Positions 26,952 to 36,432 of a DNA stretch of 64,000 nt are shown here, in pieces (within the stretch, counting starts at the first letter, position 1; the number at the start of each line of letters is the position of its first letter). The position numbers were made by a program, and so were the translations under genes. The stretch comes from Caldifarciminota bacterium (lineage in GTDB: Bacteria; Hydrothermota; Hydrothermia; UBA1063; CAJXJZ01). The notes below the pieces were generated by a model that did no database searches, was not told where the DNA came from, and saw only the letters and a program-made list of their open reading frames with translations. The DNA lies in the NCBI GenBank assembly GCA_026986775.1, contig JALSNX010000018.1, positions 46,586 through 110,585 of the forward strand. Reading direction: 5' to 3'.

Positions 26952-27977
26952 TTACTTCCAGGTAGCATCGTCCATCTGGGCTTTATGTAAAGCAGTATCC
27001 GCATCCATTATATCGTATATTGACATTGGTGCAGGAAATGCAGCAGTCCCATCAAGCCAGAGATAATCAAATACAGAATCGTTTTCAGGCCATTTCATGT
27101 TCATAAAAGCTGTTGCTATACGTACAAGATCACCAGCAAATGGTATCCTCATTTTATACCTTACCTTTGCTATAACAATCCACCCACCAACAGGGAATGT
27201 ATAATGATTGTAAGTATACGTATCACTCCGATCAAAGTGTTTGGGTTCTTCACCTTTGTTTGGATTAACTCGCGCTCCGGTAAACTCATCAGACATACTA
27301 TGAGGATAATCTACCCATCTATTCTGATGCCTGTTATAGTTCCCCCACTCCCAATAGGCCGGATGCACAGAAGCAATACCCTTCCTTAGATTCTCCCTAG
27401 CTCCACCGGGACGATTATTGAATGCATCATAAGCAACGTCTCCATGATCATTATAAGGCAAAAGTGCCGCATCAGTAGCCACATACGTAGGATTAACCCT
27501 GACCTCAAGTTTAAAATTATTTTTGTTTATGGGAAGCCCTGACATTCTCAGATATCTTTCCGTGATTTTCTGTGCTTGTTCCCGTCCCTTAGCAAATATC
27601 CACGCAAATCCAATATTTGTATTTGAGATAGAGATATCTCCGTTAGGATCAATAAATTTCCAGCCCATCTTTGCAATTCTCTTACTTAATCCATAATTTA
27701 GCTGATAAAGAAAACCTGTAATATTCCTACCGAAAAATGTATTTCCCCCCAAAAAACTGTATATAAGTCCACCTTCTGGACCGTAAGGATAATACATAGC
27801 ATCCTTTGGATCACTCAGTTTTGGATTGGCAACCTGCTGTGCTGCAATTCTTGCTGCCATCTCCAGTTTCATTTTTGCATCAACATACTGACCTAATGAG
27901 TATATACCTGCTAAAAATACTATCAAAATAGGCAAAAACATCACAAATTCAACAAGTACACCTCCTCTCCTGCTCAT
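26952..27977 (-). CDS. TadE-like pilus-associated protein
   Basis: 341 residues from the ATG at 27977, seven bases after AGGAGG; the in-frame GTG at 27983 is too close to that site. The start RRGGVLVEFVMFLPILIVFLAGIYSLGQYVDAKMKLEMAARIAA is a TadE-type pseudopilin leader: a charged end, a Glu five or six residues into the helix and one long membrane segment. The remaining 300 residues are an exported Trp/Tyr/Asn-rich domain, far larger than typical TadE (150-200). Last of the pilin-pseudopilin operon. Confidence 0.78.
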   Translation of the reverse strand: MSRRGGVLVEFVMFLPILIVFLAGIYSLGQYVDAKMKLEMAARIAAQQVANPKLSDPKDAMYYPYGPEGGLIYSFLGGNTFFGRNITGFLYQLNYGLSKRIAKMGWKFIDPNGDISISNTNIGFAWIFAKGREQAQKITERYLRMSGLPINKNNFKLEVRVNPTYVATDAALLPYNDHGDVAYDAFNNRPGGARENLRKGIASVHPAYWEWGNYNRHQNRWVDYPHSMSDEFTGARVNPNKGEEPKHFDRSDTYTYNHYTFPVGGWIVIAKVRYKMRIPFAGDLVRIATAFMNMKWPENDSVFDYLWLDGTAAFPAPMSIYDIMDADTALHKAQMDDATWK

Positions 27978-27989
27978 TTTCACACCTCC

Positions 27990-29084
27990 TTAATGGTGAG
28001 GATTATTGGATTCATCTTCAAATACTCTTGTTATAGTGGGCCAGTACCACTCAAACTTGCTTGAAGGCTGTAGAACTCCAAAATCAACATCAGGCCATAT
28101 CGGATGACCGAAATACCTGTCATTTTCACTAAATCCTGTAAAAGGAAGAGACAACATAAAATGCGGAAGATGAGTAACATTGTATATGTATATTTCATTA
28201 TCACCAAATACTTTAGGCTGGGCTGCAGAAGTCGCAAAAACATAATCCATAAATATGTTATTTAGGCTAAAGTTCCATTGATTAAGCCAATCCATGGTTA
28301 AAAATCTTTCAAAAGGAGTATGAGAGAGGTGAACTTTTACCGCCACAAAAAATCTGCCCAATTTATCAAGCCCTGTTTCAGCATCATAATTTACAGGAAC
28401 ATATCCATTACGATTTGTAACATCAACAAAGGCCTCTGAAAGACCAGATCGCCACGGGGTAATGAACGGATACTTCCCACCCATACTTCTTATTACGATT
28501 GGATTTGTCACGGGCTCCCATAAATTTCCCCATAATATAGGTTTACCCATGGCGTCATACTCATCCGGTACATAATAAAGATTGTAATTGATTACAGGCT
28601 TGATCCAAACTTCTTTTATATACTTTTTGAGCCTTTCTGGAGAATAAATCCCTCTGAACTTAAACACCTTGCTCTCATAAGATGCAAAATATCTCGTTAC
28701 ACAGGCATCCTGAACATGAAAAGCATGATGAATATGGATAAGTTCATCTTCATTTAACTTTCTTTCTGATGACCGTGCATTCCAGTCTTTCTGGTGGTAA
28801 GCCCTTTTAAGAGCAACCATAAACTTGGCATATTGCCATAGAGCAGCATTTTTCGCCATATCCTCATAAATCTCCATCAGTGCATAATTTGTAGATGCAT
28901 TATTTCTCATGTTACTATAAACGATCTGGCCTGCCGCAGCTGCTGCATCTGCTGCATTTTGAGCTTTGATTTTAGCTATTGTTAAGCGTCCGGTCTCATA
29001 TATGTAAGAAAATACACCAAAAAGGATAAATATGAGGAATACCCCCATTACAAGAACCACTCCTCTTCTATTTTCTCTCACCAT
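27990..29084 (-). CDS. TadG-like protein
   Basis: 364 residues; AAGGAGG upstream. RRGVVLVMGVFLIFILFGVFSYIYETGRLTIAKIKAQNAADAAAAAG is the TadG-like N-terminal signature: a single membrane helix then the NAADAAAAAG motif. The extracytoplasmic part, with many Tyr/Trp, has no VWA MIDAS motif that I can see, unlike full-length TadG. Six bases upstream of the TadE-like gene and eleven downstream of the larger TadE-like gene. Confidence 0.8.
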   Translation of the reverse strand: MVRENRRGVVLVMGVFLIFILFGVFSYIYETGRLTIAKIKAQNAADAAAAAGQIVYSNMRNNASTNYALMEIYEDMAKNAALWQYAKFMVALKRAYHQKDWNARSSERKLNEDELIHIHHAFHVQDACVTRYFASYESKVFKFRGIYSPERLKKYIKEVWIKPVINYNLYYVPDEYDAMGKPILWGNLWEPVTNPIVIRSMGGKYPFITPWRSGLSEAFVDVTNRNGYVPVNYDAETGLDKLGRFFVAVKVHLSHTPFERFLTMDWLNQWNFSLNNIFMDYVFATSAAQPKVFGDNEIYIYNVTHLPHFMLSLPFTGFSENDRYFGHPIWPDVDFGVLQPSSKFEWYWPTITRVFEDESNNPHH

Positions 29085-29095
29085 TTTATACCTCC

Positions 29096-30451
29096 TTATC
29101 TACTTTCATCTGATCCACTCATCCATAATGTTCTCTGTTCATCGGCAGGATTACCCTGAGGAATAAAGCCAGCGTATTTATCCATATTGTTATTACTACC
29201 AAAACCAGCAAAAGCTGCACTAAAGCCAGACACTTCCTTTGGCTTATAAGATGGTTCAGAATTCTGCCATTCTGTATGCCACATATCATCCTTTATGTTC
29301 CAGTAATTTGAATAATATGTAGCAGTGGCGTAAGACTCTGGCAACAGTGCAAGGGTCCATATTGCGTTATAGAAGTTCCAGTTGTTCCGCGTATTGGAAT
29401 TCAACATACCCCCTCCTGCATGTGCCATAACGTAATGCGTAACGGGAGTAAACTCGCTATGAGCACACCAAATACAACCCCATGGACCTTCTATAGGTTC
29501 CGTACATACCTCATGGGACTCTGCCCAATACATGGCACCATCATCCCTGCTCCAGACATCAAATGGGCGAGCAGTCCATGAATTGGCGTAGTAAAAGCCA
29601 CCATTTCCCGTAGCACAATCAGGGCCTTGATCCCAATAAATTGGTGGAGGGGGCGATGTAGCCATACCCCAATATGTAAATCGGTCCTTACCATGCATAA
29701 ATCCAGTATACTTTCTTGTTAGCCATTCATCATTTCCATAACCTACAGGGGTTAACCCAAACATCATATAAGCGTCTATAGCATCCCTCGTGTCAGAATC
29801 AAGATATCCATACCACCATATAAGACCCCACCAGTTCAATTTGGCGGCTTCCAGAAAAGATACACCACCGACATTAACCTTCTCAGGATACCATTGTTTC
29901 ATCAGGAAACTTGACAGGCTATTGCCACTGAGACTTGTAACCACTCCTTCCCTTCTGGCTAATCCTTTTCTAAAAACATGATCGTATCCTTCAATGGCAG
30001 GCTCTCCATTTATATTGGTATGCCTATTCCATTTATATGGTATATCACGTGGATTTGGGTCTCCCATTATAAATGGGGCGACTCCTCTCCTGACGAGCAA
30101 TTTGTCCCATGGAACTAGTGAAACTGAGCGCTGAACACTATATTCTATACTCAACACATAAGCATCTGATAAATCATCGTGGATAATTGTACTTTTTATC
30201 TTATTTTTATTCCTGTTAAGATTTCTATAAAGACTACTATATGCTTCTATGTGCTGCCTGACAATAGCAGTATCTGGCTGATGCACCATCATTATTCTGG
30301 CAGCATTATAAGCAAGGAAATTAAGCTCTATCTGTCGTATAAACGCTCTACCAAAATCAAGACTGCTGAAAAGTATCATCAAAACTATTGGTAGTATTAT
30401 TACTGCCTCAACCAACATCTGACCACTTTTATCTTTCTCATAAACTTTCAT
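29096..30451 (-). CDS. Large TadE-like protein
   Basis: 451 residues with GGGAGGTGAG upstream. DKSGQMLVEAVIILPIVLMILFSSLDFGRAFIRQIELNFLAYNAAR is the TadE motif (short basic lead, Gly, Glu five residues into the helix). It is followed by about 400 exported residues rich in Trp, Tyr, Asn and Gly, including a segment with Cys pairs (DCATGNG, EVCTEPIEGPWGCIWCAH) that could form disulfides. It begins 13 bases after the downstream Flp pilin. Confidence 0.78.
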   Translation of the reverse strand: MKVYEKDKSGQMLVEAVIILPIVLMILFSSLDFGRAFIRQIELNFLAYNAARIMMVHQPDTAIVRQHIEAYSSLYRNLNRNKNKIKSTIIHDDLSDAYVLSIEYSVQRSVSLVPWDKLLVRRGVAPFIMGDPNPRDIPYKWNRHTNINGEPAIEGYDHVFRKGLARREGVVTSLSGNSLSSFLMKQWYPEKVNVGGVSFLEAAKLNWWGLIWWYGYLDSDTRDAIDAYMMFGLTPVGYGNDEWLTRKYTGFMHGKDRFTYWGMATSPPPPIYWDQGPDCATGNGGFYYANSWTARPFDVWSRDDGAMYWAESHEVCTEPIEGPWGCIWCAHSEFTPVTHYVMAHAGGGMLNSNTRNNWNFYNAIWTLALLPESYATATYYSNYWNIKDDMWHTEWQNSEPSYKPKEVSGFSAAFAGFGSNNNMDKYAGFIPQGNPADEQRTLWMSGSDESR

Positions 30452-30463
30452 TATCTCACCTCC

Positions 30464-30622
30464 CTACCACCATATATAATTCCAGAAAATCTTATAAAGT
30501 GCATAGAAGAGGATGTGCCCCAGTTTATATAAAGCAACAAAAGCAACAAGAGCAACCAGGCCTATTATCATACTATATTCAACAGCACTTGCACCTTCTT
30601 CTTCATAAACCAATCTTTTCAT
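30464..30622 (-). CDS. flp: Flp-type pilin, 52 residues
   Basis: Found by reading the minus strand past the usual length cut-off: ATG at 30622, AAGGAG just upstream, TAG at 30464-30466. The first 17 residues, MKRLVYEEEGASAVEYS, hold the Tad prepilin signature (G-x-S-A-V-E-Y) cleaved by a TadV/CpaA peptidase after the Gly. One hydrophobic helix follows, then a short aromatic end (FWNYIWW). Pairs with the pilin just upstream. Confidence 0.88.
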   Translation of the reverse strand: MKRLVYEEEGASAVEYSMIIGLVALVAFVALYKLGHILFYALYKIFWNYIWW

Positions 30623-30632
30623 TTTCTTCTCC

Positions 30633-30812
30633 TTACGGATATTGCTTTTTTCTTACAAATCTCAGGATATTACCATAGGAAAGAACAAGCGTAACTTTAA
30701 TAGCGCTCCAGGCTTCAAACATCCCGTAACCAAGAATACCTATAAGCATGGCATACTCTACCGCCCCCGCACCTTCTTCATGAACAATAAAGCTTTTAAA
30801 CATATTCTTCAT
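30633..30812 (-). CDS. flp: Flp-type pilin, 59 residues
   Basis: ATG at 30812, AAGGAGG eight bases upstream, TAA at 30633-30635. FIVHEEGAGAVEYAMLIGIL carries the Tad prepilin cleavage and Glu5 motif. The helix is interrupted (GYGMFEAWSAIKVTLVLSY) and the tail is basic (RFVRKKQYP), unlike the neutral ends of the other two pilins, so it may be a minor pilin. First gene of the operon 30812 to 26952. Confidence 0.86.
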   Translation of the reverse strand: MKNMFKSFIVHEEGAGAVEYAMLIGILGYGMFEAWSAIKVTLVLSYGNILRFVRKKQYP

Positions 30813-30840
30813 CCGATTAGCCTCCTTTTATACATTTTAA

Positions 30841-30869
30841 GGTATAAAACAATAAAGACGTTTTGTCAA
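30841..30869 (-). promoter_or_regulatory. Promoter of the flp-tadE/G operon
   Basis: Minus strand -35 TTGACA (30869-30864), 17-base spacer, -10 TATACC (30846-30841). The 14 bases CTTGACAAAACGTC are identical to those at the RiPP operon promoter. Confidence 0.75.
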
Positions 30870-30951
30870 GGTTATATTTCCCAAATTCAGAATAACTTGC
30901 AAACACTTTAAAATTTATATCACGCATTTCTTATAATCGGTTTAAATGTGT

Positions 30952-32706
30952 TTATTTTCTCGACACTCTATAGAAGAGAGTGTCGTCTACAAAAGACTTC
31001 CATGCACTAAATACTTCTGATATATCTTTCCCTGTGACTTTTTCATAGGTAGTTTTGAAATCCACATTGGAAATGCTTCTCTCAAGGAGCATTGGAACAG
31101 AACCGGGGTGTAAATGATCTATTATACATAGCATTTTATAACTTAGCCATATGGATACGCTGGGGGATATATCACTAATTGATGCTTCGTAAAAATGTTT
31201 AACCAAATATTCCCGCAATTTAAATATACCTGAATAGTTATCAATATTACAACGGCTACCCCTTTGAAAATATAATGGTACTCCAAGAGAAACCCATAGC
31301 GGTAGTTGCTTTTGTTGTATACTATAAGTTTTTATAAAGTTACTCACAAGATAGATTGAATACTCTCTTTTCATTTCGTCTAAAATTTTTGTTTTTTTCT
31401 TATACTCGAAAAGTGCTGTCCAGTATGAATTTGCAGGTGTTAAAATGCTCCTAAAAGAATCGGCCAACCATGCTGGAACAAGCAAGAAAGTATAATAAGG
31501 TTTATGGAAAAAGTTTAAAGAGTCAATCCATGCCTGAAACGAATTTATTACATAGGTACCTTTACGTTTATACTTGCTTGAAAGGACAAATGTGAGATTC
31601 CTTTTCCTATCCCTGATAAACCTTATAGTGTCAGAAGACCTGCTTATATTATTGTAATAAAATTGTATAAAGTTAGCAAGTTGTGAGAATACTGTTACAA
31701 AATCCGTATCCACTATGTTCTCCGCATATTTTCTTAAAAATAAAATGTTACTACCCTGATTTTGAACTATTCTCATTAACGCAGGATTAACATTAAAAAG
31801 TTTGTAGATTAAAAGTGAATCGGATAAACCATGCTTTCTTTTCAAATAATCTATAAATACATAACCGAATGCACCTGCTACAGGTTTGTAAAAAAGCATA
31901 TTTTCTATAATGTCCATATTGAAATATCGGAAACTTGATGCAGTGATCTCAGATTTAAGCCAATCACCAATATCATACCCTAAAACTTTATGATCAGTAT
32001 ATTTATACAAATAATATCCTTTGACGATACTGTACAGGTATTTATCATGGTCTAACAGAGATTCAAGAACTCCAAAGGAATCAAATGGGACTCCTGTAAA
32101 ACACAACCCTCTCTTGTAATATTTGTCATGCATAGCATCCAACTCACCAAACACCCTGGAAGGCTTCATCACAGGGTCATAAATATAAATAAGCGAGTCT
32201 GGACAGCAAGATTTACAAGTATGACATACCTCTTTTTTAAAATCAGAGACCCATTTATTAATGTCATGAACTACTTTTGAATTGTTATAATTCAGATGAG
32301 ACGGATAGTATAGCGTAACATTGCCTATTTTATGATGTTTGTATATATTACTAAGGACATATATGGGGAGTAAGCTCCAATTTTCTCCAGTTGAAACTAT
32401 GTAAAATATTGTCACCTCTCTCCAGGGAAAAACAATTACATAGCGATAAGATAAAATCCCATCATCTATGTACTTTGAAATTATTAACTTATAATGAAGA
32501 TTTTTTTTATTCTTGAGATATGGTATAGAATATAGATAAAGGTATTTCAGTGAAACGCTATCAAGAATGTTCTTGAGGAAAGTAGTATCATGGGATAATA
32601 AAGCATTGACAAAATCATTTCCAGGTAGTTTATTATCAACAGAATTTTTTCTTCTTGTACAAGAAGAAAAAATTATTAACAAAGCGATTAGAACAATTTT
32701 CCTCAT
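30952..32706 (-). CDS. Large lipoprotein of the tad operon, unknown function
   Basis: 584 residues from the ATG at 32706 (the frame runs on to a TTG at 32733). A short signal peptide ends in the lipobox IIFSSC with Cys16, so it is anchored in a membrane facing the periplasm. Around residue 190 a small Cys cluster reads CHTCKSCCPDSL. The last 120 residues (REYLVKHFYEASISD...TGKDISEVFSAWKSFVDD) resemble the C-terminus of gluzincin/peptidase-MA proteins, but no HExxH zinc motif is visible, so a catalytic role is unlikely. Last gene of the long tad operon; a role in pilus exit or assembly is inferred from position only. Confidence 0.6.
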   Translation of the reverse strand: MRKIVLIALLIIFSSCTRRKNSVDNKLPGNDFVNALLSHDTTFLKNILDSVSLKYLYLYSIPYLKNKKNLHYKLIISKYIDDGILSYRYVIVFPWREVTIFYIVSTGENWSLLPIYVLSNIYKHHKIGNVTLYYPSHLNYNNSKVVHDINKWVSDFKKEVCHTCKSCCPDSLIYIYDPVMKPSRVFGELDAMHDKYYKRGLCFTGVPFDSFGVLESLLDHDKYLYSIVKGYYLYKYTDHKVLGYDIGDWLKSEITASSFRYFNMDIIENMLFYKPVAGAFGYVFIDYLKRKHGLSDSLLIYKLFNVNPALMRIVQNQGSNILFLRKYAENIVDTDFVTVFSQLANFIQFYYNNISRSSDTIRFIRDRKRNLTFVLSSKYKRKGTYVINSFQAWIDSLNFFHKPYYTFLLVPAWLADSFRSILTPANSYWTALFEYKKKTKILDEMKREYSIYLVSNFIKTYSIQQKQLPLWVSLGVPLYFQRGSRCNIDNYSGIFKLREYLVKHFYEASISDISPSVSIWLSYKMLCIIDHLHPGSVPMLLERSISNVDFKTTYEKVTGKDISEVFSAWKSFVDDTLFYRVSRK

Positions 32707-32763
32707 AATAAAGATAGGGGACCTCTTATACAATGTTAAACCCTGGTCCCCTATCTACAAGTC

Positions 32764-34089
32764 TTAAGCTTTTATCAGACTTATAATACCAAAACCTCCA
32801 AGGTCCTGTATCTTTTCCAACTCAACTGGATTTATACTTTGAACTTCAATCATTTTATCAAGTCTTTCAGTTACCGTTTCATCAGGATACGCCCCAATAT
32901 AAAGGGCACTCTTGAGTTCTCCACCCAGTGTTACTATATTACTTGGAAGAAGGGCATCACCTATATTTGGCGAATACCCGATGGGCTTTGAATCAAGCAT
33001 GGTAAACTGAGCCTCACTTTCATCTTTTATGTCAGCAAAAAAGTTCCGGCCTACCGAAGCCAGTTTGTAATTGGAACTTTTCTTGTCTATATCTATCAAT
33101 ACCAGATTGTACCTGGGACCGCGCAAGGCAACAAAATCAAGATAAAGATATATCTGATCCATTATGCTGTCAAAATTTACATCTTCTTTTATTGCTCTCA
33201 AAACTGCCTCATGAAGCACTGCTGCCCCAAAATACGAATCAGTTGTCTCTTTGGCAGTAGAAATAAAACCATAAAGAATATCACCACTTCTTTCTTTAAG
33301 GAAGGGAAGTAAAATCATTCCATCTTTAGCATAATGCTCAAATTCAAGTCCTGCTGAATTATCCGGGGGAAACTGCAACAGTTTAGTAATGCCTTTAATT
33401 ATTGAAATATGCTCGTATGTGTCTGATTCTGTTAAAACTACTCTATTTACTGTATCTTCCGGATAGGCAACACCACCCTCAGAACTTGCTGCTGCAATAA
33501 GAACTATTATGAGAATAATCAAAAGTGCAAGTCCCGACCACAAAAATATTTTCTTTTTCAGTGCACTAAATGCTGTATATTCATCAGGCGTAATCAAACT
33601 ATCATCGGCCGCAAGATAAATACTCCCAAGTCTTGCCTTTATTCCTTCAGGCATGATAGGAATCCCAACCTGATAGTAAACTTCTTTGCCTTTTTTCACT
33701 TTACCAAATGCTATTGTTGTACCAGTCTGCCTCAACCAGGCCTCCTTAGGCCTGAAATACTGGTCTCTGGTGGCAAGACCAGCTTTCCCTACAATTCTGT
33801 CATTCTTATCCACCACAACAGCATATTTAATACCCTTATAACTCTGCAAAATGTTACCGAGTTGCCAGGATATCCCCATTTCATCACCTGCAGAAAGAAG
33901 ATCCTTAACAGTAGAAGAAATTGTCTGAGCAATCATTGTCATTCTATATCTTATTGTATTGGATTGCCAGCTCTTTTCATATGTTGAAAGTGCTACACCT
34001 TCCATGGCAATTGCAATGACACCTATAATCAAAACTATGATTACAAAGAGTGCAACAGAACCTGCTTTTGACTTTTTATTACCTGCCAT
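32764..34089 (-). CDS. Two-TM sensor-like protein with SpoIIE/PP2C-like C-terminus
   Basis: 441 residues. Membrane helices at about 12-32 and 183-205 bracket a 150-residue periplasmic domain with a Cache/double-sensor look (GIKYAVVVDKNDRIVGKAGLATR). The cytoplasmic part contains GDILYGFISTAKE, an HEAVLRAI helix and the strand pair NLVLIDIDKKSSNYKLASVGRNFF, which together recall SpoIIE-type phosphatases, although the metal-binding Asp-Gly pairs are not clear. Placed next to the TadZ-TadA gene, it may report envelope state to pilus assembly. The domain reading is inference. Confidence 0.55.
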   Translation of the reverse strand: MAGNKKSKAGSVALFVIIVLIIGVIAIAMEGVALSTYEKSWQSNTIRYRMTMIAQTISSTVKDLLSAGDEMGISWQLGNILQSYKGIKYAVVVDKNDRIVGKAGLATRDQYFRPKEAWLRQTGTTIAFGKVKKGKEVYYQVGIPIMPEGIKARLGSIYLAADDSLITPDEYTAFSALKKKIFLWSGLALLIILIIVLIAAASSEGGVAYPEDTVNRVVLTESDTYEHISIIKGITKLLQFPPDNSAGLEFEHYAKDGMILLPFLKERSGDILYGFISTAKETTDSYFGAAVLHEAVLRAIKEDVNFDSIMDQIYLYLDFVALRGPRYNLVLIDIDKKSSNYKLASVGRNFFADIKDESEAQFTMLDSKPIGYSPNIGDALLPSNIVTLGGELKSALYIGAYPDETVTERLDKMIEVQSINPVELEKIQDLGGFGIISLIKA

Positions 34090-34103
34090 AATTCATCTCC
34101 TTT

Positions 34104-36428
34104 TTATCTCCTAAATAATAGATGTTGAATTTCTGGGTCTGGATTAAATATATCATTGGGTAATTTAATGCCTTTATATTTAATTTCCTCAAGGCACATG
34201 GGCCTAACACCGGTAGCTGAGAATTTACCAAGAACCTTACCCTTATCATCAAATCCCGTCTGTCTGAATACGAATATATCCTGCATGGTTATCATATCTC
34301 CTTCCATTCCTGTTATTTCAGACACAGAGGTAACTTTCCTGCTACCATCTCTCATCCTTGAAAGCTGAACAATAATGTGGATAGCTGAAGATATCTGCTG
34401 ACGTATTGCCTTACTTGGAAGCTCCATTCCTGCCATCATAATCATGGTTTCCAATCTTGAAAGAGCATCACGGGGACTGTTAGCGTGGACTGTTGTCATC
34501 GAACCTTCGTGACCAGTATTCATTGCCTGTAACATATCAAGTGCCTCAGGCCCACGACACTCACCAACTATTATCCTATCAGGTCTCATACGCAAGGTGT
34601 TTATAACAAGGTCTCTTATGGTAACTTCTCCTTTACCCTCAATATTTGGCGGTCTTGCTTCAAGTCTCACCACGTGTTCCTGTTGTAACTGCAACTCTGC
34701 AGTATCCTCTACAGTTATTATACGTTCATCATTTGGAATATAACTAGAAAGAAGGTTAAGGAACGTTGTTTTACCTGTTCCAGTACCTCCTGAAATAAGT
34801 ATATTTTTCTTGGCTATTACTGCTGCCCTTAAAAATTCAAGAATATCTTTAGTAACTGAGCCAAACGCAATAAGGTCTTCTGCCTGTAGTTTTTTCTTTG
34901 AAAACTTCCTGATAGTAACAGTTGGCCCATTGAGGGCAAGCGGTGGTATGATAACATTCACACGTGACCCATCAGGTAACCTCGCATCAGCATAAGGCAT
35001 TGCTTCATCGACTCTCTTGCCCAGAGGAGAAAGAATTCTGTCGATTATAACCATTAATTGGTCATTATTCAAAAACTTGGCATCCGTCTTGTAGATCTTG
35101 CCCTTCCGTTCTATGTATATATCAAATGGTCCATTCACCATTATTTCTGAAATATCGGGGTCCTTCAATAGTGGTTCAAGGGGGCCATATCCCAGAGCTT
35201 CATCAAGAATCTCCTGAACGAATCTTCTCCTATCACTGACATCCGTAATATTAATATGCAATCTCTCCATTAACTCTATTATTAGAGATTCTACACGCGT
35301 CCTTAGCTGCTCTCTTCCCTTCTCATCCTTAAATACACTCTGTACTTCCGCCCAGTTAACTTCAACCATCAGTGAACGATGTATGTCCTCCTTCCACTTA
35401 TGCCACTGTTTCTCCTCAACCTGAAATTCTTCCTCTTCAACCTCTGCACCGGTAAGGGTAGAGATCGCACTATCCATCTCCATTCCACTGGAAACCGTTC
35501 CCATACTTCCGGCTGAAGAGGTTCCAGAATCATCAGACATCAACTGAAGAGCCTCCTCAAGGGCTGCATCAAGGTCGGTTGCTGAGGATGCTGCTTTTTT
35601 CTTTGGAGCTTCCTTTTTCTTGGATTTTCCTCCGAAAAGAGAGAACTTCTTCTTTTTCTCACCTCTTAATTCTCTTATAAGATCTTCTTCGCTAACTTCA
35701 CCCCTGATGTAGGCAACCAACTTTTGTAAGCTTTTGGTGGTCTGGCTACCACTATCCAGTTCTACATAAGGAACACCTCTATCAAGTGCCTCTACTGCTT
35801 TATCACCTGCATAAGGGATCTCAAGCAGCACTTTATAAGGATTTGCAAGTTTAACAATATCCTGTGTATCAATAGTAGATACCTCGTGTGTGTGGTTCAC
35901 TATAATTTTTACCTTTTCAGGTGGGAAATAATGATGTTTCAGAATGGAGATTTTTCCCTGAAATGCATTAAACGAGTGTAAGTCATTTGAAAGAATAAAA
36001 ATAACTTCTTCTACAAGTTCAAGTAATTGCGTACTTACCGGATTCAATTGATTAATACCATCAAAAAATACATAGGAAAACTCAAGCGAATGCAGTGTAG
36101 AAATAAAAGACATGATGGAAGCAGGTGTAATGTTAACAAGTTTTCTCCTGGGAACAGGGGGAGATGAGATAAGTTTTAACTTATCATTTTTCGGGAATGT
36201 ACTTATGTAATTTACCAGATCAGGCTTATCACCTTTTTCAAACTCCACGAGAAGCTCCACAAGATCACCTTTAACATTAATATTTAGAGTCATGGCAAGG
36301 TCTGCTCGCTCAAATTGTGTGTCAACAAGGAGCACTGGCTGCTTCAGAGCAATTAATATACCGGCGTTGGACACCACAAACGTGGAGCCAACACCGCCCT
36401 TACTCTGTAAAAATGCTATCTTTTTCAT
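34104..36428 (-). CDS. tadA: Fused TadZ-like and TadA/CpaF secretion ATPase
   Basis: 774 residues. Residues 1-265 are a MinD/ParA-type domain ([21 protein letters not shown]) in which the second signature Lys of KGGVGKT is Ser, as in TadZ-like localisation proteins; [14 protein letters not shown] and [15 protein letters not shown] follow. Residues 270-345 are a Lys- then Ser/Glu-rich linker. Residues 345-774 are TadA/CpaF: the N-terminal domain, Walker [10 protein letters not shown] (547-555), Asp box [23 protein letters not shown] and the His box [11 protein letters not shown]. TadA powers pilin extrusion and TadZ places the machine. These are normally two proteins. Confidence 0.9.
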   Translation of the reverse strand: MKKIAFLQSKGGVGSTFVVSNAGILIALKQPVLLVDTQFERADLAMTLNINVKGDLVELLVEFEKGDKPDLVNYISTFPKNDKLKLISSPPVPRRKLVNITPASIMSFISTLHSLEFSYVFFDGINQLNPVSTQLLELVEEVIFILSNDLHSFNAFQGKISILKHHYFPPEKVKIIVNHTHEVSTIDTQDIVKLANPYKVLLEIPYAGDKAVEALDRGVPYVELDSGSQTTKSLQKLVAYIRGEVSEEDLIRELRGEKKKKFSLFGGKSKKKEAPKKKAASSATDLDAALEEALQLMSDDSGTSSAGSMGTVSSGMEMDSAISTLTGAEVEEEEFQVEEKQWHKWKEDIHRSLMVEVNWAEVQSVFKDEKGREQLRTRVESLIIELMERLHINITDVSDRRRFVQEILDEALGYGPLEPLLKDPDISEIMVNGPFDIYIERKGKIYKTDAKFLNNDQLMVIIDRILSPLGKRVDEAMPYADARLPDGSRVNVIIPPLALNGPTVTIRKFSKKKLQAEDLIAFGSVTKDILEFLRAAVIAKKNILISGGTGTGKTTFLNLLSSYIPNDERIITVEDTAELQLQQEHVVRLEARPPNIEGKGEVTIRDLVINTLRMRPDRIIVGECRGPEALDMLQAMNTGHEGSMTTVHANSPRDALSRLETMIMMAGMELPSKAIRQQISSAIHIIVQLSRMRDGSRKVTSVSEITGMEGDMITMQDIFVFRQTGFDDKGKVLGKFSATGVRPMCLEEIKYKGIKLPNDIFNPDPEIQHLLFRR

Positions 36429-36432
36429 GGTA

